64,000 nucleotides of DNA, taken from Pseudomonas putida (GTDB lineage: Bacteria; Pseudomonadota; Gammaproteobacteria; Pseudomonadales; Pseudomonadaceae). Position numbers and translations under genes: made by a program. This document shows positions 8,789 to 17,694 of this stretch, in pieces. Within the stretch, counting starts at the first letter, position 1; each line of letters starts with the position of its first letter. Location: assembly GCF_028682175.1 (NCBI RefSeq), contig NZ_JANHKS010000005.1, forward strand, positions 62,001-126,000, in the 5' to 3' direction. Under the pieces are notes generated by a model. The model was not told the origin of the DNA. It saw only the letters and a list, made by a program, of their open reading frames with translations, and searched no databases.

Positions 8789-9289
8789 ATGAAGATCCAA
8801 TGGTTACGCAGCAGATCGGTACGCGGCGCACTGGCCCTGGCGGCTTGCGCGCTGTTGGCAGGCCCCGCGCTGTCGGCAGGGTTGCCCACGGGCACATATG
8901 ACTCGATTCGCAGTGAAGATGTGCAGTGGCAGAGCTTTCCCGCGTTTCCGGCTGCGGCGAAGCTTGCGGTGATCGTCGGCAATCCGACGCAGCCTGGGCC
9001 GTATGTGGTGAGGGTGAAGGTGCCCAACGGGGTGAAGCTGATGCCCCACACCCATCCCGAAGACCGGATCTACACGGTTATCTCCGGGGTGTTCTACATC
9101 GGCCAGGGCACGACGTTCGACCCTGAAAAACTGGTGGCGTACGGGCCTGGCAGCGTGGTGGTGCTGCCCGCCAATACTCCGCATTTTCATTGGGCAAGAT
9201 CCGGTGAATACGTGACGCAGGTGTACGGCATCGGGCCGTTGGGGATCGAGTATCTGAACCCAAAGGATGACCCTCGCCGCAACCAGTAG
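8789..9289 (+). CDS. Exported cupin-domain protein
   Basis: This 166-residue protein starts with a signal peptide (MKIQWLRSRSVRGALALAAC ... LSAG). The mature part is a single cupin: MPHTHPEDRIYTVISGVFYIG carries the first metal motif (His, His, Glu-like pattern) and GSVVVLPANTPHFHWARSG the second with its His residues. I chose the ATG at 8789 because the signal peptide starts there and GACAGGAAGT precedes it. Location is probably periplasmic. The substrate is unknown. Confidence 0.8.
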   Translation: MKIQWLRSRSVRGALALAACALLAGPALSAGLPTGTYDSIRSEDVQWQSFPAFPAAAKLAVIVGNPTQPGPYVVRVKVPNGVKLMPHTHPEDRIYTVISGVFYIGQGTTFDPEKLVAYGPGSVVVLPANTPHFHWARSGEYVTQVYGIGPLGIEYLNPKDDPRRNQ

Positions 9290-9294
9290 CACGC

Positions 9295-9418
9295 CGACCG
9301 CAGCAGCACGGCTTGAGGGCGGGGCGATCTTGCGGGCGCCGTCGCGGGCAAGCGCGCTCCTACAGGGATTGTCGTCTACACGATCCGTAGCAGCACGGCT
9401 TGCCGGCGGGGCGATCTA
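9295..9418. repeat. REP modules
   Basis: Two GCAGCACGGCTTG-type modules (about 9301 and 9388) lie in direct orientation around one GCGGGCAAGCGCGCTCCTAC module (about 9345-9364). They fill the gap between the convergent cupin and ydiJ-like genes. Confidence 0.8.
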
Positions 9419-9436
9419 CGGAACGCCCCCGGCCGG

Positions 9437-12400
9437 TCACCCCACCACCAACTGCTCCAACACCACTTCCAGCGGATGGCGCAGCTGTTTGTCGGCCATG
9501 CGTTTGACCTGGCTGCGGCAGGAATAACCGGTCGCCAAGGCCTCGTGCTCCTTGTCGATCTTGCCAGCCCAGGATTGCTCGAAAATGGTCTTCGACGTCT
9601 CCTGATTACGCGCCTCGTGGCCGTAGGTGCCGGACATCCCGCAGCAACCAGTGGCCTCGGTGGAAAGCTTGAGCCCCACCTTCGCGAACACCTTTTCCCA
9701 CTGCGAGGTGCTGGCCGGGACGTTGGTTTTCTCGGTGCAGTGGGCAAGCAGGCGGAAGCTGCGAGGCGCAGCGTTGGCTTTGTCGGGCAGTGCATCGATC
9801 AGCCACTCCTGAGGCAGCAGCACGTTCGGGCTGCCCTCAAGCCCTGGCACTTTCTGGTATTCCTGGCGATAGACCAGGGTCATGGCCGGGTCCAGCCCCA
9901 CCAGCGGCACGTCGCAATCGGCCAGGGCCTTGAGCTGCGTGGCGTTGCGGATCGCGGCCTTGGCGAACGCTCCCAGAAACCCTTGAACATGCAGCGGCTT
10001 GCCGTTGGCACTGTAGGGCGCCATGAACACGCGGTAGCCCAGTTGATGCGCCAACTGAATGAAGGACGCCAGCAGCGGCGTCTCGAAGTACCGGGTGAAG
10101 GCGTCCTGCACCAGCACGATACTGCGTCCACGCTGCTCGGCAGTCAGCTCGCGCAGCGCCGGAACGCTGGCCACACCGACGTTGCAGCGGGTCAGAGTCG
10201 ATTGCAGGTTGTAGCGATGAATCAACGGGCTGTCGAGCATGCCGACATGCCGCTCCAGCAAGCCGCCGACCCACTTTGAACCCATCACGGCGTTGTACAG
10301 GCCGGGCGCGTAGGCCATGTACGGGATGGTGAATTCCAGCGAGCCGATCAGGTAGTCCCGCAGCGGACGCTGATAGCGGCCGTGATAAAGCTCAAGGAAC
10401 CGCGAACGGAATTCGGGCACGTTGACCTTGATCGGGCACTGCCCCGCGCAGGACTTGCACGCCAGGCAACCGGCCATGGCGTCGTAGACTTCATGGGAGA
10501 AATCGGCCTGGCCGCTGGCACGGGCCTGGTTGTTGCGCAGCCGCGCCGGCAGGCCCTTGAGCCATGACACCTTGCCCCGCGCCGCTTGCAGCACATCGAT
10601 GTTGGCCGCGCCTTGCAGACGTAGCCACTCGCGGATCAGCGACGCGCGGCCCTTGGGCGAATGCTGGCGCTCGCGGGTCGCCTTCCACGACGGGCACATC
10701 GCATCGTTGGGGTCGAAGTTGTAGCAGGCGCCGTTGCCGTTGCAGTGCACGGCGCTGCCGAAACTCTGCCAGACGCGCTCGTCGATCTGCCGGTCAAGAT
10801 CGCCACGCAGGGTGACTTCGTTGACCTTGAGCAAGCCCTGCTCGGCATCCGGCGGGGTGCAGATCTTGCCGGGGTTGAGCTGATTGTGCGGGTCGAACGC
10901 GCCCTTGAGCGATTGCAGCGCGGGGTACAGCTCGCCGAAGAACGCCGGCACGTATTCCGAGCGCAGGCCCTTGCCGTGCTCACCCCACAACAGGCCGCCG
11001 TAGCGCTGGGTCAGCTCGGCGACGGCGTCGGAAATCGGCTTGACCAGCGCGGCCTGGGCCGGGTCTTTCATGTCCAGCGCGGGACGCACGTGCAGCACGC
11101 CGGCATCGACGTGGCCGAACATGCCGTAGGTCAGGCCGTAGCCGTCCAGCAGCGCGCGGAACTCGGCAATGTAGTCGGCCAGTTGCTCGGGCGGCACGGC
11201 AGTGTCTTCCACGAACGGCTGCGGACGAATCTCGCCTTCGACGTTGCCCAGCAGGCCAACCGACCGTTTGCGCATGGTGTAGACCTTGTTCACCGCCGCC
11301 GCGCCTTCGGCCAGGGTGTGGCCCAGGCGCTCGACGCCGGTGTCGCTGCGCAGATGCTCGATGAATGCCGCGACCTTCGCGTTCACTTCATCGACGTCAT
11401 CGCCACTGAATTCCACCAGGTTGATGCCCAGGGTCGGACGCTCGGCGTCGGCGGGGAAATACTCGGCGACGCTGTGCCAGACGATGTCTTTCATCGCCAG
11501 CATCAGCACCCGCGAATCGACGGTTTCAATCGACAGCGGCTTGTGCGCCATCAGCGCATTGGCGTCGCGCAGCGCATCCATGAAGCTTGAGTAGCGCACG
11601 TTGACCAGCACCGAATAGGTCGGAATCGGCAACACGTTGAGCTTGGCCTCGACCACGTACCCCAGCGAGCCTTCGGCACCGCACAGCACGCTGTTGAGGT
11701 TGAAGCGGCCTTGTTCGTCGCGCAGGTGCGCCAAGTCATAGCCGGTCAGGCAGCGGTTGAGCCTGGGGAAGATCTTCTCGATCAATTCACCCTGGGTTTC
11801 CTGAATCCCGCGGGCGATGCGATACACCTCGCCGACACGGCCAGGCTGCGCGCACGCCGCCTCAAGCTCGGCATCGGAAATCGGCTGGCTGTGCAGCCGT
11901 TCGCCGCCCAGCAGCACACTGTGCAGTTCGAGCACGTGGTCGCGGGTCTTGCCGTAGGTGCAACTGCCCTGCCCGCTGGCGTCGGTGTTGATCATGCCGC
12001 CGACGGTGGCGCGGTTGGAGGTCGAGAGCTCCGGCGCGAAGAACAGCCCGTGAGGCTTGAGCGCGGCGTTGAGCTGGTCCTTGACCACACCGGCCTGGAC
12101 CCGCACCCAGCGTTCCTCGACGTTGATTTCGAGGATGGTATTCATGTGCCGCGACAGATCGACCACGATGCCGTCAGTCAGGCACTGGCCGTTGGTGCCG
12201 GTGCCGCCGCCGCGCGGGGTCAGCTTGATCTGGCGAAAACGCGGCTCGGCCATCAGCGTGGCGATGCGCGCCACATCCTCGGCATCAACGGGAAACACGG
12301 CCGCCTGGGGCAGGCGCTGGTAGATCGAGTTGTCGGTCGCCAGCACCGTGCGGGTGGCGTAGTCGGCGCTCAGTTGGCCGCGAAAACCGCTGGCGCGCAA

Positions 12401-12460
12401 TGCGTCGAGAAAGTCCGGGTATTGCGCCGCAGGAACGGCGGTAGGCAGTTGGGCGATCAT
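9437..12460 (-). CDS. ydiJ: FAD/Fe-S D-2-hydroxyacid dehydrogenase, YdiJ-like
   Basis: This 1007-residue protein is close to the 1018 residues of E. coli YdiJ. It has an N-terminal PCMH-type FAD-binding domain (LTPRGGGTGTNGQCL around 80-95, then ATVGGMINTDASGQGS), a FAD-oxidase C domain, a 4Fe-4S-type motif CLACKSCAGQCP near residue 670, and a CCG-type cysteine motif (GCCGMSGTYG) near 937. YdiJ-type enzymes oxidise D-2-hydroxyglutarate and pass electrons on through the iron-sulfur part. I chose the ATG at 12460. A divergent LysR gene starts 158 bp away and probably controls it. Confidence 0.85.
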   Translation of the reverse strand: MIAQLPTAVPAAQYPDFLDALRASGFRGQLSADYATRTVLATDNSIYQRLPQAAVFPVDAEDVARIATLMAEPRFRQIKLTPRGGGTGTNGQCLTDGIVVDLSRHMNTILEINVEERWVRVQAGVVKDQLNAALKPHGLFFAPELSTSNRATVGGMINTDASGQGSCTYGKTRDHVLELHSVLLGGERLHSQPISDAELEAACAQPGRVGEVYRIARGIQETQGELIEKIFPRLNRCLTGYDLAHLRDEQGRFNLNSVLCGAEGSLGYVVEAKLNVLPIPTYSVLVNVRYSSFMDALRDANALMAHKPLSIETVDSRVLMLAMKDIVWHSVAEYFPADAERPTLGINLVEFSGDDVDEVNAKVAAFIEHLRSDTGVERLGHTLAEGAAAVNKVYTMRKRSVGLLGNVEGEIRPQPFVEDTAVPPEQLADYIAEFRALLDGYGLTYGMFGHVDAGVLHVRPALDMKDPAQAALVKPISDAVAELTQRYGGLLWGEHGKGLRSEYVPAFFGELYPALQSLKGAFDPHNQLNPGKICTPPDAEQGLLKVNEVTLRGDLDRQIDERVWQSFGSAVHCNGNGACYNFDPNDAMCPSWKATRERQHSPKGRASLIREWLRLQGAANIDVLQAARGKVSWLKGLPARLRNNQARASGQADFSHEVYDAMAGCLACKSCAGQCPIKVNVPEFRSRFLELYHGRYQRPLRDYLIGSLEFTIPYMAYAPGLYNAVMGSKWVGGLLERHVGMLDSPLIHRYNLQSTLTRCNVGVASVPALRELTAEQRGRSIVLVQDAFTRYFETPLLASFIQLAHQLGYRVFMAPYSANGKPLHVQGFLGAFAKAAIRNATQLKALADCDVPLVGLDPAMTLVYRQEYQKVPGLEGSPNVLLPQEWLIDALPDKANAAPRSFRLLAHCTEKTNVPASTSQWEKVFAKVGLKLSTEATGCCGMSGTYGHEARNQETSKTIFEQSWAGKIDKEHEALATGYSCRSQVKRMADKQLRHPLEVVLEQLVVG

Positions 12461-12618
12461 CAAAGGATGGCCTCTTGTCGGTCTGATCACGGAAAAAAGC
12501 AAAATACTTGTCGCCGGGGCATTAATCGGTCAGCCTCGGATCGTTATGATGCCAATGATCCTGCAGGCCCGCGCTCGGGACAAACGGATATTCCTGCCGC
12601 TATCGATGACTTTTCTGA

Positions 12619-13503
12619 ATGAATTACCGCCATCTCACGCCGTCCATGTCTCTGTTGCTGGCTTTCGAGGCCGCTGCACGCCATGAAAGCTACACCCGCG
12701 CCGCTGTCGAGTTGTCCCTGACCCAGAGCGCGGTCAGCCGCCAGGTGCAGGCGCTGGAGCAGCAATTGGGCCTGACCCTGTTTCGCCGCGAAGGCCGCCA
12801 GGTGCAGCTCACCGATGTCGGCCGGCTGTATCAAAGAGAGATGAGCGACGCCCTTGGCCGCATTCGCAGCGCCACGCTGCAGGCCATGGCCTATCAGTCC
12901 GGCGGCGGTTCCCTGCGTCTGGCCACGCTGCCAACCTTCGGTTCCAAGTGGCTGATGCCGCGCCTGCATGATTTCTACAAGCGTCATCCCGGCATGCTGG
13001 TGCACATCAACTCGCGAATTGACGCCATCGACTTCGACACCAGCGGCATCGACGCAGCCATCGTGGTGGGCAACGCCGACCTGCCGGGGCTGGTCAGTCA
13101 CCGCCTGCACGCTGAAGAACTGGTGGTGGTCATATCCCCACAGGCCGCCCTCGCCTATCGGCACTGGGCGCCAGAGCAGATCGCCGAACAGATGCTGCTC
13201 AACGTCGCCAATAATCCCAACGTCTGGGCCGACTGGTTCAGCCATCATCGCCTGCCCCATCGGCTCATGCGTCTGGGGCCGAGTTTCGAGCTGACGTCAC
13301 ACTTGATCCAGGCGGTCAAAGCCGACATCGGCATCGGCCTGGTGCCGCGCATCCTTGTCACCGATGAGTTGGCCAAGGGCGAACTGACCAGTCTGGACCT
13401 GCCCTTCGCCAGCCAGCGCAGCTATTACCTGGCCTATCCGCCCCGCAACGAAGGGCTGCCATCGTTGCAGGCATTTCGTGCCTGGCTGCTGGAACAGATC
13501 TGA
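12619..13503 (+). CDS. LysR-family transcriptional regulator (GcvA-like)
   Basis: This 294-residue protein opens MNYRHLTPSMSLLLAFEAAA with the HTH at about 25-45 (YTRAAVELSLTQSAVSRQVQ), the pattern of the GcvA-like LysR subgroup. It is divergent from the ydiJ-like gene, which is the probable target; D-2-hydroxyglutarate or a related acid would be a reasonable effector (inference). Confidence 0.9.
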   Translation: MNYRHLTPSMSLLLAFEAAARHESYTRAAVELSLTQSAVSRQVQALEQQLGLTLFRREGRQVQLTDVGRLYQREMSDALGRIRSATLQAMAYQSGGGSLRLATLPTFGSKWLMPRLHDFYKRHPGMLVHINSRIDAIDFDTSGIDAAIVVGNADLPGLVSHRLHAEELVVVISPQAALAYRHWAPEQIAEQMLLNVANNPNVWADWFSHHRLPHRLMRLGPSFELTSHLIQAVKADIGIGLVPRILVTDELAKGELTSLDLPFASQRSYYLAYPPRNEGLPSLQAFRAWLLEQI

Positions 13504-13959
13504 GCACCCGACGGCGTTCTTCAAGGACAATCCGCTGTCCGCCAAAGCCATCTAACTACAGATACCCAAGCAAATGCAGTCGCGTTTTTTAGTTGCAACA
13601 TAAACAAGTAAACGGGCGTGCGGACCCATTCAATTGAATGCGACCACGCTAAAGCCCGCCACCTGTGACCTGCCGTCTGTCGGCAAGAAAAACTTTGAAA
13701 CACCCTGTGAATGCAGGGCCTTTTCGTAGCCCTCATCACAAAACATTCATACTTTACGACTACCCCAGAGGCAGGACCGCTCAAACTCAAGGGCTGCAAA
13801 CTTATTGAAATCGATAAACTCTTTTATAGCTCAGAAAGTTGCTTGCCAGCTTTCTGACGCCAAGAAATAACTAAATAAAAGTTTAAAATACTAGTGGCCT
13901 TTTCAAATTGTTTGTAACTACACTGTGTCAACTCTTGAACACACCCGGTATGTCCACCG
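13504..13959 (+). promoter_or_regulatory. 456-bp AT-rich leader upstream of csgE
   Basis: No convincing gene lies here; short open frames on both strands lack support. The sequence is clearly poorer in G+C than its surroundings, above all from about 13800 to 13930. It contains an inverted repeat TCAGAAAG (13831-13838) and CTTTCTGA (13850-13857) and an ATTCAATTGAAT palindrome at about 13627. Such a long AT-rich leader fits a heavily regulated curli promoter. I could not assign a -35/-10 pair with confidence. Confidence 0.5.
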
Positions 13960-14403
13960 ATGAAACACACCACTTTACGGATGATGATGGTGCTTCCCCT
14001 GTGTCTGGCTGCCACGGCTTTTGCCGATACCGGCGTCAACACCTCCAAGTCCCTTTCCACCCACCGGACCCTGGGTCCGGTCGAAGTTGGCGGGCTTGTA
14101 GTCGGGCAGACGGTGACGCAAAACGGGCGTGCCTTTTATGACAGTTTTGCCGCGGCGTGGAATGAAAAGGACGAATCCGGACGCTTCAGTATCTCGGTCG
14201 TCGAACGCCCCACCGCACGTCTGGGCAGCCAGATCTTCATCAACTACGGCAACCGCCGGATGACCCAGTTGCAACTGCCGCCTAACCGCAGCCTGATCCC
14301 CGCACTGGGCGCAGACGTTGCCGCACAAGTGTTTCAAGCCATTCTGGATTATCAACTGGCGCAATTTTTCGGCGACCGGGACCTGGCCCGCGACGAGCTA
14401 TGA
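13960..14403 (+). CDS. csgE: Curli secretion specificity factor CsgE
   Basis: This 147-residue periplasmic protein has a signal peptide ending at about residue 22 (TAFA-DT). The mature part carries the CsgE pattern: GLVVGQTVTQNGRAFYDSFAAAW, then ISVVERPTARLGSQIFI, and a C-terminal VFQAILDYQLAQFF. CsgE caps the CsgG channel from the periplasm and directs curlin to it. It is the first gene of the operon, and csgF follows with overlapping codons. Confidence 0.9.
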   Translation: MKHTTLRMMMVLPLCLAATAFADTGVNTSKSLSTHRTLGPVEVGGLVVGQTVTQNGRAFYDSFAAAWNEKDESGRFSISVVERPTARLGSQIFINYGNRRMTQLQLPPNRSLIPALGADVAAQVFQAILDYQLAQFFGDRDLARDEL

Positions 14404-14414
14404 AGGGAATTATC

Positions 14415-14834
14415 ATGAACCGTCTATCTGTAGTACTCACGAGTCTGATGGCGTTTTCGGCAGTCTCGGTGCAGGCCAGCGAACTGGTCTACGTGCCGGT
14501 CAACCCATCGTTTGGCGGCAACCCGTTGAACGGTCCTGTGCTGCTCAACCAGGCGAACGCGCAGAACAGTTTCAAGGAACACTCGTCTTCCTCGGCGTCC
14601 TCGGCGAACAGCACGCTGAACCAATTCAACAGCATGTTGCAAAGTGCAATTCTGAGTCGTGTGTCGTCGGCGGTCACCTCAAGCATTGTTGGCACCGACG
14701 GAAAACTGACGCCAGGAGTTGTGGAAACTACGGACTTCACGATTTCCATCGTCAACTTGTCGCCGGGGCTTTTGCAAATTACAACAACCGACAAAACCAC
14801 CGGCCAGACCACGTCGTTTCAGATCAACCAGTAA
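14415..14834 (+). CDS. csgF: Curli assembly factor CsgF
   Basis: This 139-residue protein has a signal peptide to about residue 21 (SVQA-SE). The mature N-terminus ELVYVPVNPSFGGNPLNG is the conserved CsgF segment that inserts in the CsgG pore; the rest is Ser/Asn/Gln-rich and then a beta-domain. CsgF anchors the nucleator at the cell surface. An earlier ATG at 14400 overlaps the csgE stop, but GAAGGG just before 14415 favours the later start. Confidence 0.9.
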   Translation: MNRLSVVLTSLMAFSAVSVQASELVYVPVNPSFGGNPLNGPVLLNQANAQNSFKEHSSSSASSANSTLNQFNSMLQSAILSRVSSAVTSSIVGTDGKLTPGVVETTDFTISIVNLSPGLLQITTTDKTTGQTTSFQINQ

Positions 14835-14969
14835 GTTCGCTCCAACTTAATAACGCTTTCGTTGTAATGCTCACTGTAAGACTTGTTGTGCCAAGTGCAA
14901 TCAACTCGCAGGGCTCGTTCGCCTGCAACAAACCTAGCTGCCTAAAAACATCGTAAAAAGGAATTAACC

Positions 14970-16244
14970 ATGCAAGCACGTAAATCCCTCCTCGCTCTCG
15001 CTGTATTGGCTTCGGTATCGGGCGCTGCCTTCGCTGGCAACGGCACTACCACCACCTACCAGAACGGTTCCGACAACGGCATCGTCGCGGAGCAAAGTGG
15101 CGCGATCAACTCCAACCTGAACGTGACCCAGAACGGCAGCAACAACAACGCAGGCACCCCCGCCACCAGCGGCGGTTGGTTCGGTTGGGGCAGCCAGCCT
15201 GCCAAACCGATCTACCAGGGTTCGAGCAACAGCAACCTGACCGTGCTGCAAACCAACTCCTACAACACCGCCGCTGCCCGTCAGACTGGCGGCGAGCAAA
15301 ACCAGGGCACCATTAACCAGACTGGCGCAGCTGGCAACAGCAGCGCCAACCAGCAGTCGGCCACCCTGAACCAGGCTGGCAGCTACAACAACGGCACCAT
15401 CACCCAGAACGCCAACAAAGGTCGCGATACCGCAGCCACCCTGAAACAGGACGGCACCGGCAACTCCGCCTGGGTGACTCAGGAAAACAACACCAAGTCC
15501 ACCGCGACCGTCAGCCAGTTCAACAATAACAACCAGGCCTGGGTCACCCAGAAGAACAACGATCAGGCCACTGCCTCTCTGACTCAGCGCGGCAACAACA
15601 ACGAAGGCACCATCAATCAGAACGACTCGTACAAAGTGACTGCGACCGTTACTCAGGATGGCGGCTACAACAAAGCCTGGGCCACCCAGCAGAGCAACAC
15701 TCGTGACTCCAGCGCCACCATCAGCCAGAACGGCCAGGGCAACATCGGTAGCGTCACTCAAACCTGGGCCTGGAACTCGAACGCCGAGCTGACTCAGAAA
15801 GGTGGCAACAACAACACCGGCACCATCAACCAGAACGATGCCGACTACTCCAGGGCCTACCTGACCCAGACCGGCTCCAACAACGTTGGCACCCTCAACC
15901 AGGATCAGGCTGACCACAGCACCATCACCGCCACTCAGAGCGGCAACTACAACAGCATCGTTGCCAACCAGAACGGCCCACACGGCGGCAACCCTGGTGA
16001 CAGCAACCTGAAAGCGACCATCATCCAGGACGGCACCAGCAACAAGGTCACCAGCAACCAGTCTGGCAAAGACAACGACGCTTACCTGACTCAGAACTCC
16101 GGCGGCTACAACGTCATCGACCTGAATCAGACCACTACCGCTTACAACAGCAAGGCCACTGTGGCTCAGTCCGGCAGCTACCTGACTGCCAACGTCACTC
16201 AGACCGGCGGCAGCAACAACACCGTTTCGATCACCCAGCACTAA
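14970..16244 (+). CDS. csgA: Curli major subunit CsgA, extended repeat form
   Basis: This 424-residue secreted amyloid subunit has a signal peptide ending near AFA-GN (22/23). The rest is about 14 curlin repeats of 22-23 residues with the pattern x-A-x-L-x-Q-x-G-x-x-N-x-A-x-V-T-Q (for instance ATLKQDGTGNSAWVTQ and ATVTQDGGYNKAWATQ). E. coli CsgA has 151 residues and five repeats. Between repeats 1 and 2 is a Gly/Trp/Pro-rich insert (about residues 57-80, GGWFGWGSQP). AAAAGGAAT precedes the ATG and a strong terminator follows. A 425-codon frame on the opposite strand is a composition shadow of the repeats. Confidence 0.92.
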   Translation: MQARKSLLALAVLASVSGAAFAGNGTTTTYQNGSDNGIVAEQSGAINSNLNVTQNGSNNNAGTPATSGGWFGWGSQPAKPIYQGSSNSNLTVLQTNSYNTAAARQTGGEQNQGTINQTGAAGNSSANQQSATLNQAGSYNNGTITQNANKGRDTAATLKQDGTGNSAWVTQENNTKSTATVSQFNNNNQAWVTQKNNDQATASLTQRGNNNEGTINQNDSYKVTATVTQDGGYNKAWATQQSNTRDSSATISQNGQGNIGSVTQTWAWNSNAELTQKGGNNNTGTINQNDADYSRAYLTQTGSNNVGTLNQDQADHSTITATQSGNYNSIVANQNGPHGGNPGDSNLKATIIQDGTSNKVTSNQSGKDNDAYLTQNSGGYNVIDLNQTTTAYNSKATVAQSGSYLTANVTQTGGSNNTVSITQH

Positions 16245-16254
16245 TCCAGGTCGT

Positions 16255-16281
16255 ACCCGCCGGTTCGCCGGCGGGTTTTTT
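16255..16281 (+). terminator. Rho-independent terminator after csgA
   Basis: CCCGCCGG, loop TTCG, CCGGCGGG, then six T. It lies 11 bp after the csgA stop codon and before csgG, inside the curli gene set. It would reduce read-through to csgG-csgB-csgH or protect the csgA message, giving excess CsgA over channel and nucleator. Confidence 0.9.
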
Positions 16282-16293
16282 CGGAGCTATACC

Positions 16294-17187
16294 ATGCGCG
16301 CCCGCACGCTTTCATTGATGATTATCGCTGCCGCAGTATTGAGTGGCTGTGCCACCTCTCGCCCGGCGGGCACCATTTCTCCGGCGACCATTTCGCCTCC
16401 AACGCAATCGACCCGCGACCTGGCCAACCTGCCCCCACCGGCAGGCGTGATCCCCGTGGCGGTGTACGGCATGCGTGACCAGACCGGCCAGTACAAACCT
16501 TCGCCGGACAGTTCTTTCTCCACGTCGGTGACTCAGGGCGCAGCGTCGCTTCTGGTCAGCGCGTTGCGCGATTCGCGCTGGTTCAAACCGGTCGAACGCG
16601 AAAACCTGCAGGACCTGCTGACCGAGCGCAAGATCGTCCGCGCCCTGGAGCAGCCGCAGGATCAGGCCCAGGGGCAACTGCCACCGCTGCGCCCGGCCAA
16701 CATGATTGTCGAAGGCGCCATCGTCGCCTACGAAAGCAACGTGCGCACCGGCGGTTTCGGTGTGCGCTACCTGGGTATCGGCCCGTCGGATCTGTATCGC
16801 CAGGACCAGGTGACCATCAACCTGCGTGCGGTGGACATCCGCACCGGCGACATCATCCAGAGCGTCACCACCACCAAGACCGTGTTCTCGATCCAGCTCG
16901 ATTTCGGCGTGTTCAAGTTCGTTTCCCTGCGTCACCTGCTGGAGGTCGAGACCGGCCTCTCGCGCAACGAACCGGTGCAGCAGTGCGTGCGTGAAGCCAT
17001 CGAGGCCGGCCTGATCCACCTGATCGCCCAGGGCGCGCGGGATGGCAGCTGGAACCTGAAGAACCCGGAAGACCTGAAAAAACCACTGCTGGCCGGCTAC
17101 CTGAAAGCGTATGACGAGCAAACCATGAGTACGCCCATGACCGCCGCCGAACAAAGCAAACTATCGGGGGAGACCCATGCACAGTAA
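16294..17187 (+). CDS. csgG: Curli secretion channel lipoprotein CsgG
   Basis: This 297-residue outer-membrane lipoprotein has lipobox VLSGC with Cys19. The conserved core follows: VAVYGMRDQTGQYKPSPDSSFSTSVTQG (start of the periplasmic domain), SRWFKPVERENLQDLLTERKI, then the membrane strands around GGFGVRYLGIGPSDLYRQD and VTTTKTVFSIQLDFGVFKFV. Nine CsgG subunits form the pore through which CsgA and CsgB leave. It has an extra Gln/Ser-rich C-terminal tail. Its end overlaps the csgB start by 11 bp. Confidence 0.93.
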   Translation: MRARTLSLMIIAAAVLSGCATSRPAGTISPATISPPTQSTRDLANLPPPAGVIPVAVYGMRDQTGQYKPSPDSSFSTSVTQGAASLLVSALRDSRWFKPVERENLQDLLTERKIVRALEQPQDQAQGQLPPLRPANMIVEGAIVAYESNVRTGGFGVRYLGIGPSDLYRQDQVTINLRAVDIRTGDIIQSVTTTKTVFSIQLDFGVFKFVSLRHLLEVETGLSRNEPVQQCVREAIEAGLIHLIAQGARDGSWNLKNPEDLKKPLLAGYLKAYDEQTMSTPMTAAEQSKLSGETHAQ

Positions 17188-17689
17188 TAAAAGAACTGCG
17201 CTGATCGCTCTGACCACGGCGCTGCTGCTGGGCAGCGCCATCAGCCACGCCGCCGACCTGATGCCCGAGGCCCGCTATTCGGGCATTGGCGTGAGCGGCA
17301 GCCGTGTGGACGTGAGTCAGATCGGCTCCAACAACCGCTCGCGTATCGACCAGGCCGGCCCCGGCCAGCGCCTGGTGCAGATCCAGAACGGCAATGCGAA
17401 CACTGCCACGATCAACCAGAGTGGCGCCTACAACGCCGCAGCCGCCCAGCAGACGGGTTACAACAACTCGATCAGCCTGGATCAGGCCGGGCGCTTCAAC
17501 CAGGCAGCCATTACCCAGGCCGGGACCAACAACCAGGCCAACGTCGTGCAGAGTGGTGCCTATAATCAGGCGTACATCGGCCAGTACGGCCAGGGCAACC
17601 AGGCCAACGTCAGCCAGAACGGCTTCGGCGGCACGGTCAATGTCCAGCAGTACGGCAACAACATGAATGCCACCGTGACTCAGAAGTGA
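17177..17689 (+). CDS. csgB: Curli minor subunit/nucleator CsgB
   Basis: This 170-residue protein has a signal peptide to about residue 25 (ISHA-AD) and then about six curlin repeats, for example TATINQSGAYNAAAAQQ and NQAAITQAGTNNQANVVQ. CsgB templates CsgA polymerisation at the cell surface. I call it CsgB and the 424-residue protein CsgA from relative length and the more regular repeats here; direct proof of which nucleates is not in the sequence. It overlaps csgG and the downstream csgH start. Confidence 0.85.
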   Translation: MHSNKRTALIALTTALLLGSAISHAADLMPEARYSGIGVSGSRVDVSQIGSNNRSRIDQAGPGQRLVQIQNGNANTATINQSGAYNAAAAQQTGYNNSISLDQAGRFNQAAITQAGTNNQANVVQSGAYNQAYIGQYGQGNQANVSQNGFGGTVNVQQYGNNMNATVTQK

Positions 17690-17694
17690 AACCC

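Noticed and set aside
10661..12622. Long plus-strand frames opposite the ydiJ-like gene
   Set aside because: Shadows caused by high GC at third positions; the minus-strand protein is full length with FAD and Fe-S motifs.
14964..16241. 425-codon open frame opposite csgA
   Set aside because: It mirrors the curlin repeats on the other strand, has a repetitive Val/Gly/Leu composition and no ribosome site. The plus-strand reading has a signal peptide and family motifs.
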